The position numbers and the translations under genes are program-made. The notes under the pieces are model-generated. The model was not told the origin of the DNA. It saw nothing but the letters and a program-made list of their open reading frames with translations, and searched no databases. This document shows, piece by piece, positions 7,939-14,291 of a DNA stretch of 26,878 nucleotides. The DNA comes from Anaerolineae bacterium. GTDB lineage: Bacteria > Chloroflexota > Anaerolineae > JAFGEY01. Location of the stretch: assembly GCA_016929205.1 (NCBI GenBank), contig JAFGJF010000366.1, positions 1 to 26,878 of the forward strand, written 5' to 3'. Within the stretch, counting starts at the first letter, position 1. Each line of letters begins with the position of its first letter.

Positions 7939-10056
7939 TCAAAGCAGTTCCAAAACGGCGATGTTCCGCGCACCGGCAACAAGGGTAATGGTTTTTCCAC
8001 CCACATTGACCGGCGGCTGCGTGCGAGTTTCTCCCCATAACGTGCGGATAGAAGAAAACGGTCCCCAGTTTTTCCCGAATTCCAGGCGGACAAAACGCGA
8101 TTGGCGCGTCGGGTTCGCCACCCATAAATAGACGCCCCCCGCGCCGTCGTGCAAACGTGCCTTGACTTGAGGATCACTACACGCAACGTGCTGCGATTGC
8201 CCGGCAAAACGGAGCAAATCGGCATAAAATCTATCACTGCGATTGCCCGGATGCGCCGCATATCCCGCGCCGACCATCGTACCGATCAGGCGCGTTTTAC
8301 CCCGTCCAAAAGAGTGGTCCACAGCAGCGATTTGCCCATCCTTATACCACCCAACCGGTATGCCCGCCGTCGGTTCGTAGGTCTGCAAGAACAACCCGCC
8401 CCACACCGGTATGCCGCTCAAGTTAAATGCGAGGTCGCTCAGCAGGTCGGGTGTAAACTCGACCGTGCGCTCGCGCACGCCAAACAGGTCGTCCAAACCC
8501 AGGTTGGGCTGTATCGTGCCCACATGCCCACGATCGCCAAAGTAACCGGGGCAGCCTTCTGCGATCAAGGTGCCTCCACCCTCCACCCACGCTTTCAACT
8601 TGTTTGCCGTCTCCCGAGTCAGCATAACCGGGAACGGCAAATACAGCAGGTCGTAACCACAGTCGCCCGCAGCCAGGCGATCGATGTGCACCCAATCGGC
8701 CTGGATATTGCAGTCGAAAAAGCCCTGGTAAGCACCTTGCATCGAATGGGCATAATAGTCGGTGTTGCCTTGCTGGGCATAGGTGAACAATTGCGTCTCC
8801 GGCACGTAAAGAATCCCGACCTCGCCCTTGATCGGGCGAGACTGCCACAGCCTGGCCTGCTGGGGTGCGTTGACCCACCGGGCGATCTGGCTCGCCATCT
8901 CGGAACGGGGTGTGCGCGAACCATCCAGCCCATACGGCCCGAATGCGCCAAACAGTGGACCATCCAGCAGTGGGCGCCAACGCAGATACAGAATACCGGT
9001 CGCGCCCAGCATACAGCTCACCAGGTCCCAGTAGCGGATATCCTCTGGCGAGGCAATACGCCCCTCGTCGCGCGGCTTGCCAAGCACGTTGGATTGCATC
9101 CATAGCGGCCCGGCATACGCTTCGGCGTGCCAAAAAGGCTTGCCCTGTGCGCTGGCCCGAACCAGGTCAACGGCATGGAACTGCTTCCAAGGCTCGTCGC
9201 CGTGACGGCTAGACCCCCAGGTGTAGCCATAACTTTCCACCTCTGCTGCCGCTCGCCAATCGTCGGCCACATTTGAAGCCATCCTGGTCAGACTGCCAAC
9301 CACACCGTGCGCGGTGACAGGGTGCTCGCCGTCGATGGAGCGGATCAGTTGTGCGCGCCAGCGCATCAAACGGTAAGCATTGTCAATGCGAAATTGCAGC
9401 CAATCGAGCGTATCTGGATACGGTCCCCGCTGGCGCGGCGGCGTCACGTCCTCCCACTCGGCAAAGCTGTGACGGTGCCAGGCCCCACCCAAAGTACGCA
9501 AATCGCCGTACTTTTTCTCAAGCCAGGCACGAAATTTCTCCGCCGTTGCCGGACAGTAACACACGTCACTCCAAGACGTACTCTCGTTCCAGATATCATA
9601 GCCGCCCAGCCCTGGATGGTCTTTGTAGCGGGAAACCAATTCGCGCAAAAAGCGTTCCGCCAGCGCTCGGTAGTCCTCATTGTCGAGGCACAGGCCGGGA
9701 AAGCCACCAGTCACACAACTGCCGGTCATACCGCTGTTCTGCTTGTGTCCATCGCGCGTTTCAAGGCGCGCGTGGGCAAACTGGCGAAAGGCCCATTCTG
9801 GCGCAGCCGTGATCATCTCGGCAATGATCGTCTTGATCCCGTTCTTGGCTGCCAGATCGAGTTGCCGGTCATAATCCGCCCAGTCAAACTGGTTTGGCGC
9901 GATCTCGATCGCCGACCACAGAAACCAGTGGCGAAAGGTGTTCATCCCATCCTGAGCTGCTGTGCGGTAATCTCGTTCCCAGTCCGCCTTGGGCGGGTTG
10001 GACTTGCGGAAATAAACAGCGCCATACGTAAACGGTTGATTTGACTCTGAGCACAT
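7939..10056 (-). CDS. GH42-family beta-galactosidase
   Basis: 705 residues, the usual GH42 length. ATG at 10056, three bases after the upstream stop, with purine-rich GGAAAGGGAAGAG as ribosome site inside the preceding gene. Residues 1-390 form the TIM barrel: the early FRHWFLWSAIEIAP block corresponds to GH42 'R.....W...EP..G', YDIWNES places the acid/base at Glu158, and FWHAEAYAG places the nucleophile at Glu312. Residues about 410-625 form the Rossmann-like trimerisation domain (EVGILYVPETQLFTY, GGGTLIAEG), and 630-705 a small beta C-domain. There is no signal peptide, so it acts in the cytoplasm on imported galactosides or oligosaccharides. Beta-galactosidase is the commonest GH42 activity, but alpha-L-arabinopyranosidase and related activities occur in the family. 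The Cys cluster often seen for zinc in GH42 is only partly present (Cys114, Cys123, Cys166, Cys168). Confidence 0.88.
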   Translation of the reverse strand: MCSESNQPFTYGAVYFRKSNPPKADWERDYRTAAQDGMNTFRHWFLWSAIEIAPNQFDWADYDRQLDLAAKNGIKTIIAEMITAAPEWAFRQFAHARLETRDGHKQNSGMTGSCVTGGFPGLCLDNEDYRALAERFLRELVSRYKDHPGLGGYDIWNESTSWSDVCYCPATAEKFRAWLEKKYGDLRTLGGAWHRHSFAEWEDVTPPRQRGPYPDTLDWLQFRIDNAYRLMRWRAQLIRSIDGEHPVTAHGVVGSLTRMASNVADDWRAAAEVESYGYTWGSSRHGDEPWKQFHAVDLVRASAQGKPFWHAEAYAGPLWMQSNVLGKPRDEGRIASPEDIRYWDLVSCMLGATGILYLRWRPLLDGPLFGAFGPYGLDGSRTPRSEMASQIARWVNAPQQARLWQSRPIKGEVGILYVPETQLFTYAQQGNTDYYAHSMQGAYQGFFDCNIQADWVHIDRLAAGDCGYDLLYLPFPVMLTRETANKLKAWVEGGGTLIAEGCPGYFGDRGHVGTIQPNLGLDDLFGVRERTVEFTPDLLSDLAFNLSGIPVWGGLFLQTYEPTAGIPVGWYKDGQIAAVDHSFGRGKTRLIGTMVGAGYAAHPGNRSDRFYADLLRFAGQSQHVACSDPQVKARLHDGAGGVYLWVANPTRQSRFVRLEFGKNWGPFSSIRTLWGETRTQPPVNVGGKTITLVAGARNIAVLELL

Positions 10057-10059
10057 CCC

Positions 10060-10668
10060 TTACTCTTCCCTTTCCTGGGTTTTGACCCCACCACGGCGGC
10101 GCACCCTGGCACGCATCACATCGTAATCGTCTGGCGTATCGATATCAAGTAAAATGCCCTCGTCATCGACTTCGATGGCGGTATAGCCTTTGACGTTGAC
10201 ATAGTCGCGCAACGTGGCGTCACCTGGCATATCCAGAATTTCGGAAACGACAGTGCGATCAAACAACACCGGATGGCCCTTTCGCCCTTTGTACGTAGGA
10301 ATGACGATCGAACCAGATACAGCCAGCATCTGTGAATACACCGCAGCACCGACAAGAGCACAATCTCCGGGGAGCAAAAAGAAACGATCGGCACGCACAC
10401 AAGCCATACCGGCTCGCACCGAGCTAAACATCCCCTCTCGAAAATGGGCGTTGTAAACCGGGGTCACCTTGTCGTAACCGGCCAGCAGCGCTTTGACGCA
10501 CTCTGCTTTCCAGCCGACGACGACATAAATCCGGCGCACCACATCGACCATCCCGGCGATGCTTTGTTCGATCACCGTCCTATCGCCCAGTGGCAGCGCC
10601 ATTTTGTATCGCTTGCTGCGGGTCGACAACCCGGCAGCCAGGACGACGCCATCTACCGAATCCGGCAT
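10060..10668 (-). CDS. MobA/MocA-like nucleotidyltransferase
   Basis: 202 residues from ATG 10668, which lies one base after the amidohydrolase stop; an in-frame TTG at 10680 would give 206 residues with an 11-base overlap and is less likely. Motifs (206-residue numbering): VVLAAGLSTR (12-21) and K26 of the NTP-binding loop, GMFSSVRAG (83-91), FLLPGDCAL (101-109) with the metal-binding Asp, GRKGHPVLF (132-140) and LDIDTPDDY (178-186). This is the MobA-like NTP transferase fold of MocA (CTP:molybdopterin cytidylyltransferase) and its relatives. The loop usually reads SxRxGxxK; here the Gly is replaced (STRSKRYK). No xdhC, molybdoenzyme or cofactor gene is in the window, so a role in molybdenum cofactor is not supported; transfer of a nucleotide to a sugar- or polyol-phosphate is equally possible. 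Coupled tightly on both sides within the glycan operon. Confidence 0.82.
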   Translation of the reverse strand: MPDSVDGVVLAAGLSTRSKRYKMALPLGDRTVIEQSIAGMVDVVRRIYVVVGWKAECVKALLAGYDKVTPVYNAHFREGMFSSVRAGMACVRADRFFLLPGDCALVGAAVYSQMLAVSGSIVIPTYKGRKGHPVLFDRTVVSEILDMPGDATLRDYVNVKGYTAIEVDDEGILLDIDTPDDYDVMRARVRRRGGVKTQEREE

Positions 10669-10669
10669 A

Positions 10670-11425
10670 TTACAGTCCAAACAACCGGGCGATATTGCCG
10701 CCCATCACCCATGTTTTTTCCTCTTCCGTCACCTCTCCGTCGAGTGCGGCGTCGTACATGGCCCGAATCACGTGCGGCCACTGAAAAGGTGCATCACTGC
10801 CAAAACAAACACGCTCGGCGCCGAGGGCCTTGATTGCCATCAAGACGGCTTTGTATGTCGTGGCACTGCCGATCAAGATCATGTTGGGGCATTCCAGCGC
10901 CATCTCGACCACGGTCTTGTTCATCACCACGTCGGTCATGCCCATGTGGACCATCAACACCGGCATCTCGGGATACATCCTGGCGATCTTGGCCGCGCGG
11001 AAGGGATGCGTGCGCTCGTAGGCATCCGGGCCGATGTGAAAGGCAATCATTTTCCCCGTTTTGGCGATCGCTTCAGCTATCGGCAGGCCCATTTCGGGAT
11101 CGTCGATGGTATAATTGTTTTGCGCGCCGTTCATCTTGACCCCGTACAGACCATATTCTTCGGTGCAAACCTGGACCATTTTCTTGGCGTGTTCGACGCT
11201 GATCGTGGGATCGGCCCAACCAAAACCGAGCAGCTTGTCCGGATATTTCTGGACCGCATCATAAATGTACTTGTTGTGACCTTCGATCTCGGTCCCTTGA
11301 TAGTCGGGCTTGAGCCAAACCAGGGTCTTGTCAATGCCAGCACGTTTCATCCGCGCCAGATGTTTTTCCAGGGCAAAATCGCCGCCCGTGGGCGCAATGT
11401 GGGTATCCGCATCAATTATCATCAT
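10670..11425 (-). CDS. Amidohydrolase_2-family metal-dependent hydrolase
   Basis: 251 residues. Two adjacent ATGs (11425 and 11422) follow AAGGAG; the second has slightly better spacing. This is a compact TIM barrel of the amidohydrolase-2 (ACMSD/PDC-lactonase-like) family. Visible active-site elements: IDADTHI (4-10) at the end of strand 1, where the first ligand is Asp7 and the second His9; Lys97 in GVKMNG; His130 in AFHIGP; His160 in MVHMG; and the strand-8 Asp211 in FGSDAPF. Family members hydrolyse sugar lactones (fuconolactone, rhamnonolactone), decarboxylate or hydrate ring-cleavage acids. With a divergent sugar-acid dehydratase-like gene and two glycosidases nearby, a lactonase for an aldonolactone is the best guess (inference). 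It is second in the leftward operon, 28 bases after the GH30-like gene. Confidence 0.83.
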   Translation of the reverse strand: MMIIDADTHIAPTGGDFALEKHLARMKRAGIDKTLVWLKPDYQGTEIEGHNKYIYDAVQKYPDKLLGFGWADPTISVEHAKKMVQVCTEEYGLYGVKMNGAQNNYTIDDPEMGLPIAEAIAKTGKMIAFHIGPDAYERTHPFRAAKIARMYPEMPVLMVHMGMTDVVMNKTVVEMALECPNMILIGSATTYKAVLMAIKALGAERVCFGSDAPFQWPHVIRAMYDAALDGEVTEEEKTWVMGGNIARLFGL

Positions 11426-11453
11426 TTTTCTCCTTTTTCAGTTTTTTAGAACG

Positions 11454-12872
11454 TCAGAATGCGTAAAACGTCGTCACCGATCCGGCCGTCGCCTCATAGC
11501 TAACAAAGCCATCCTGCACTTTGAATTCCCCCAATGGCGCGTACCGTTCATCCGGCGAGGTACGGAAGGCCTGAAACGCCGGTGCGCCGGTGCCCAGTAC
11601 CTGGATCGGCAAGGTGTGTGTTTTCTCGTCGACATTGATCACCACAAAGGCATCCGGATTGTCAGTGCCATTGCCGGCAAAGGCGATCAGGCTGATCTGT
11701 GAATCGTTTGACAGGACGCGGGCAACAGCCATGCCCGGCTGTCCGGCCCGGCAGACCTGTTTGTAGAAATAATAGCCCAGCTCGACGGTATAGCTGCCAC
11801 CCTTTTCCGGGACACGGAACGCTGTGCCTGGGTTTGGATCGCCACCCACCCACTTGCCGCTCCACTGCACGGCCGCCCAGGGAATGATCGCGTTGACCTT
11901 GGCCGAATAGATGTTGTTGTGCATCTCCCAAACAAAAAACACATCCATCTTGGACCAACTCGTGCTGGTCACCCAGGCGTGCAGGCCCGGCTTTTTGGCC
12001 CGGATCGTGTCGATGCCAACGCTGCGCCAGTCGCCGTACCAGCGCGGATTGGTGCCATAAAACCCATGTGAGGTGATCAAGCCCAGGTTTTTCACCGCCT
12101 GTTCATCCTCGGCAATGGCTTCGGCATAGCCCCACTCGTAAAAGCGATACCAGTTTGAGGTCTCACCCGGTGCAATGCCCACATCCTGCATACCTTGCGC
12201 GTCGAGCATGGGGCGCATAAACTTGATGAAATCAACTACCTGCTCGGGAGGCCAATACATATTGTAATCGTGGTTTAGCCCGCCTTCGGTGCCATCCTCG
12301 GGCCAGCGCATCCAGTCTTCGCCTTCGTTGTGCAAGGCAACGTATTTCACCGGAAAGGACTCGACCTCGCACAGGTACTTGGCCCAGGAAATGAGATACT
12401 TGGCTGCCTCGTATTTGCGTTCCGGATCGAGATCGCGACCGCGCACAATCCGCTGCATGGTCGTCCATGCCGGAGGGCCGTAAAGGGTGACGACGATCTT
12501 TAGATTGTCGCCACGCGCACGCGTGCGCGCCAGCCCCTCGCGCACAAAGTAGCGCATCCACTTGGTCGAGGTCTCATGATCGTAGGCGCTCAAATCAATC
12601 ACATTTGGATCCCAGTCATAGCCCTCGCCCGGCTCGTCCTGGTGAAACGAGTCGAGAAACATCTTGACCACGCCCGGCTTGAGGCCGTCATCGCCAAAAA
12701 TCAGATCGATGATCTCTTGCCGCTCGATCTCGGCCAGCGTGCTAAAACCGCCGTATTCTTGTGGGTCGGCAGCGTAATCGCGCGTTTGCGCTGCTTCGAC
12801 ATAGTTGATGCCAAAACCATCCCACTCGCGAAGCGTCTTGCCAAAGTCTACTTGAATACGTCTCACGGTCAC
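11454..12872 (-). CDS. GH30-like (clan GH-A) glycosidase, possible nucleophile loss
   Basis: 472 residues from GTG 12872. A second in-frame GTG at 12866 is better spaced from GAAAGGA (about 7 against 1-2 bases) and may be the true start; an overlapping ATG at 12874 hits TGA at once. The N-terminus (WDGFGINYVEAA) resembles the 'iDGFG.s...s' opening of GH30 enzymes. KIVVTLYGPPAWT (125-137) and KYVALHNEGED (176-186) mark strands 3 and 4, giving acid/base Glu183. Strand 7 appears to be LHAWVTSTSW (297-306), where GH30 enzymes have W-x-T/S-E; here Ser or Thr sits at the nucleophile position. The last 100 residues form the usual beta-sandwich (AFVVINVDEKTHTLPIQV). No signal peptide is seen. If active, it would be a cytoplasmic exo-acting glycosidase and supplies the first step of the operon. 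Without the nucleophile it may use another mechanism or bind only. Confidence 0.75.
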   Translation of the reverse strand: MTVRRIQVDFGKTLREWDGFGINYVEAAQTRDYAADPQEYGGFSTLAEIERQEIIDLIFGDDGLKPGVVKMFLDSFHQDEPGEGYDWDPNVIDLSAYDHETSTKWMRYFVREGLARTRARGDNLKIVVTLYGPPAWTTMQRIVRGRDLDPERKYEAAKYLISWAKYLCEVESFPVKYVALHNEGEDWMRWPEDGTEGGLNHDYNMYWPPEQVVDFIKFMRPMLDAQGMQDVGIAPGETSNWYRFYEWGYAEAIAEDEQAVKNLGLITSHGFYGTNPRWYGDWRSVGIDTIRAKKPGLHAWVTSTSWSKMDVFFVWEMHNNIYSAKVNAIIPWAAVQWSGKWVGGDPNPGTAFRVPEKGGSYTVELGYYFYKQVCRAGQPGMAVARVLSNDSQISLIAFAGNGTDNPDAFVVINVDEKTHTLPIQVLGTGAPAFQAFRTSPDERYAPLGEFKVQDGFVSYEATAGSVTTFYAF

Positions 12873-12928
12873 ATCCTTTCATTGATTGGAAATTGAAATC
12901 GGCCGCGGGGCAAAATCTAGCGGCAACT

Positions 12929-12941
12929 ATTGTATCACAAT
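12929..12941. promoter_or_regulatory. Palindrome in the divergent control region, candidate operator
   Basis: ATTGT-ATC-ACAAT is a 5-3-5 inverted repeat in the 188-base gap between the leftward glycan operon and the rightward dehydratase gene. Read on the - strand it contains TACAAT (12934-12929), a good -10 box about 60 bases before the GH30-like start, but I see no good -35 at 16-18 bases. Odd-centred palindromes like this are typical of GntR-family sites; no regulator gene is in the window. The rest of the gap holds the dehydratase promoter and nothing else I recognise. Confidence 0.35.
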
Positions 12942-13000
12942 TCTACCAAAGGCGAAAAAGAGATATTTTACTATGGTATACGCCTACGGGCAAAGCGGCT

Positions 13001-13029
13001 TTGTGGCGAATGGAGAGAAATGGTATAAT
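13001..13029 (+). promoter_or_regulatory. Promoter of the MR/MLE gene
   Basis: TTGTGG (13001-13006), a 17-nt spacer and a consensus TATAAT (13024-13029). Transcription would start near 13036, giving a leader of about 25 bases that contains GAGGAG (13045-13050), the ribosome site. This promoter also shows that the upstream in-frame codons from 12893 are not translated. Confidence 0.7.
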
Positions 13030-13060
13030 GCAGCAACACTTTTCGAGGAGCAAATCAATC

Positions 13061-14203
13061 ATGAACATCATCGATATCGAACCCGTCATCGTACACGTCA
13101 ACCGCCGAGGCGATTGGGTCTTTTTACGCGTCCACACCGACGCTGGAATCACCGGTCTGGGAGAAGCCAGCCACAGCGGTAACGACACTTTACTCATCGC
13201 CACGGTTGCTGCCTGGAAACAACAATTGGTGGGCACGTCGCCGCTCCAGATTGAGGCGATCTGGCAAAAACTGGCCCGCTTTGACGGCGGGCGGATCGCG
13301 CACACCGCACTGAGCGGCATCGAACAGGCGCTGTGGGATATTATGGGGCAGCATCTTGGTGTGCCGATCCATATGCTTTTCGGTGGCACGGTCCGCGAGC
13401 GCATCCGGCTGTACGCCAACATCAACCGGCATGTGCAGGACCGTTCGCCCGAAGGCTTTGCGCGGGCGGCAAGCCAGGCCGTCCAGGAAGGATTCACGGC
13501 GATCAAGCTGGCTCCGTTTGACGAGCTGCGCGGGCACGACCACGTGCGCACCGGTCCAAATGCTGCCTGGCTGCACGGCGTCGAACGGGTACAGGCAGTG
13601 CGTGTGGCTATCGGAGACGAGATCGATCTGGCTGTCGACTGCCACGGCAGGATGGAGCCGTCAGAGGCCATTGCGGTCGGAAAAGCGCTGGCGGGCTGCA
13701 ACCTGATGTGGTACGAAGAGCCCGTACCTCACGCTTATCACGATGAACTGGCCCGCGTCTCTTCGCACGTGCCTATGCCGACCGCATCAGCGGAGAGCGT
13801 GTTTGCCCTGCAAGGCTTTAGACCCTTTCTCACACGCCACCTGGTTGACGTGATTATGCCTGACGTAAAGCACTGCGGCGGTTTAATGGAGGCGAAAAAC
13901 ATTGCCAATGCGGCACGAATGAGCCAGCTTTTGGTTGCACCACACAATCCCTCCGGCCCGGTAGCGACGGTGGCAACGGGACATGTGGCCAGCACGATGA
14001 GCAACTTGCTCATTCTCGAATACGCCTGGGGAGAGGTGGATTGGCGTGCCAATCTGCTGCTGCCCCAAGAACCGATCGCCGACGGTTACTTGGGTCTTTC
14101 CGACGCACCAGGGTTAGGATATCGTCTTAATCCGGAGCTTTTGGACCAATACCGCACCTCGACCCCCAACGCAGCAGATTCATCCAAGGTTGTGCTCCGT
14201 TGA
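13061..14203 (+). CDS. Mandelate racemase/muconate lactonizing family protein, probable sugar-acid dehydratase
   Basis: 380 residues from ATG 13061; GAGGAG lies 10 bases upstream and the promoter at 13001-13029 excludes longer starts. N-terminal capping domain 1-110 (ITGLGEASHSG), then the TIM barrel of the enolase superfamily. Residues visible: Lys149 in AIKLAPFDE (only one Lys of the KxK motif), metal ligands Asp193 (VDCHGR), Glu219 or Glu220 (WYEEPVP) and Glu245 (ASAESVF), and the Asp268-His295 dyad (IMPDVKHCGG, LVAPHNPSG). His195, two residues after the first metal ligand, is common in acid-sugar dehydratases such as galactonate dehydratase. Expected chemistry: abstraction of the proton alpha to a carboxylate, then loss of water to a 2-keto-3-deoxy acid. 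It is divergent from the glycan operon and probably co-regulated. Substrate not assignable; a galactonate- or fuconate-like acid would fit. Confidence 0.88.
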   Translation: MNIIDIEPVIVHVNRRGDWVFLRVHTDAGITGLGEASHSGNDTLLIATVAAWKQQLVGTSPLQIEAIWQKLARFDGGRIAHTALSGIEQALWDIMGQHLGVPIHMLFGGTVRERIRLYANINRHVQDRSPEGFARAASQAVQEGFTAIKLAPFDELRGHDHVRTGPNAAWLHGVERVQAVRVAIGDEIDLAVDCHGRMEPSEAIAVGKALAGCNLMWYEEPVPHAYHDELARVSSHVPMPTASAESVFALQGFRPFLTRHLVDVIMPDVKHCGGLMEAKNIANAARMSQLLVAPHNPSGPVATVATGHVASTMSNLLILEYAWGEVDWRANLLLPQEPIADGYLGLSDAPGLGYRLNPELLDQYRTSTPNAADSSKVVLR

Positions 14204-14220
14204 ATAAGCAGTGGGGTCAA

Positions 14221-14249
14221 TTGACAGGTGACTGGAGACAACCTATAAT
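14221..14249 (+). promoter_or_regulatory. Near-perfect sigma-70-type promoter for the kinase-CHAT operon
   Basis: TTGACA (14221-14226), exactly 17 nt, then TATAAT (14244-14249): both hexamers are full consensus. Transcription would start near 14256, about 36 bases before the ATG of the hybrid kinase. It sits 17 bases after the MR/MLE stop codon and no terminator lies between, so read-through from the left is possible. Confidence 0.85.
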
Positions 14250-14291
14250 GAATAGACCAACGACACTCTGGTTTTTTCCTTGGGGTATTGT

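Noticed and set aside
8149..9105. A 318-codon open frame on the + strand
   Set aside because: It is antisense to the GH42 gene and shows no domain; the GH42 catalytic motifs are on the other strand.
10060..10668. Calling the nucleotidyltransferase MobA or MocA outright
   Set aside because: Only the fold-level motifs are clear; no molybdenum-cofactor gene is near and the NTP loop is atypical.
11105..11125. A TATAAT-like string (ggtataattg) on the + strand
   Set aside because: It sits inside the amidohydrolase coding sequence with no + strand gene after it.
12893..13060. A 56-codon N-terminal extension of the MR/MLE protein
   Set aside because: The promoter -10 box and the GAGGAG ribosome site lie inside this stretch, and the family fold begins at the ATG at 13061.
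14258..14278. ACCA...TGGT followed by six T, as a small terminator or attenuator
   Set aside because: The stem is only 4 bp with a 9-nt loop, too weak to support a call.
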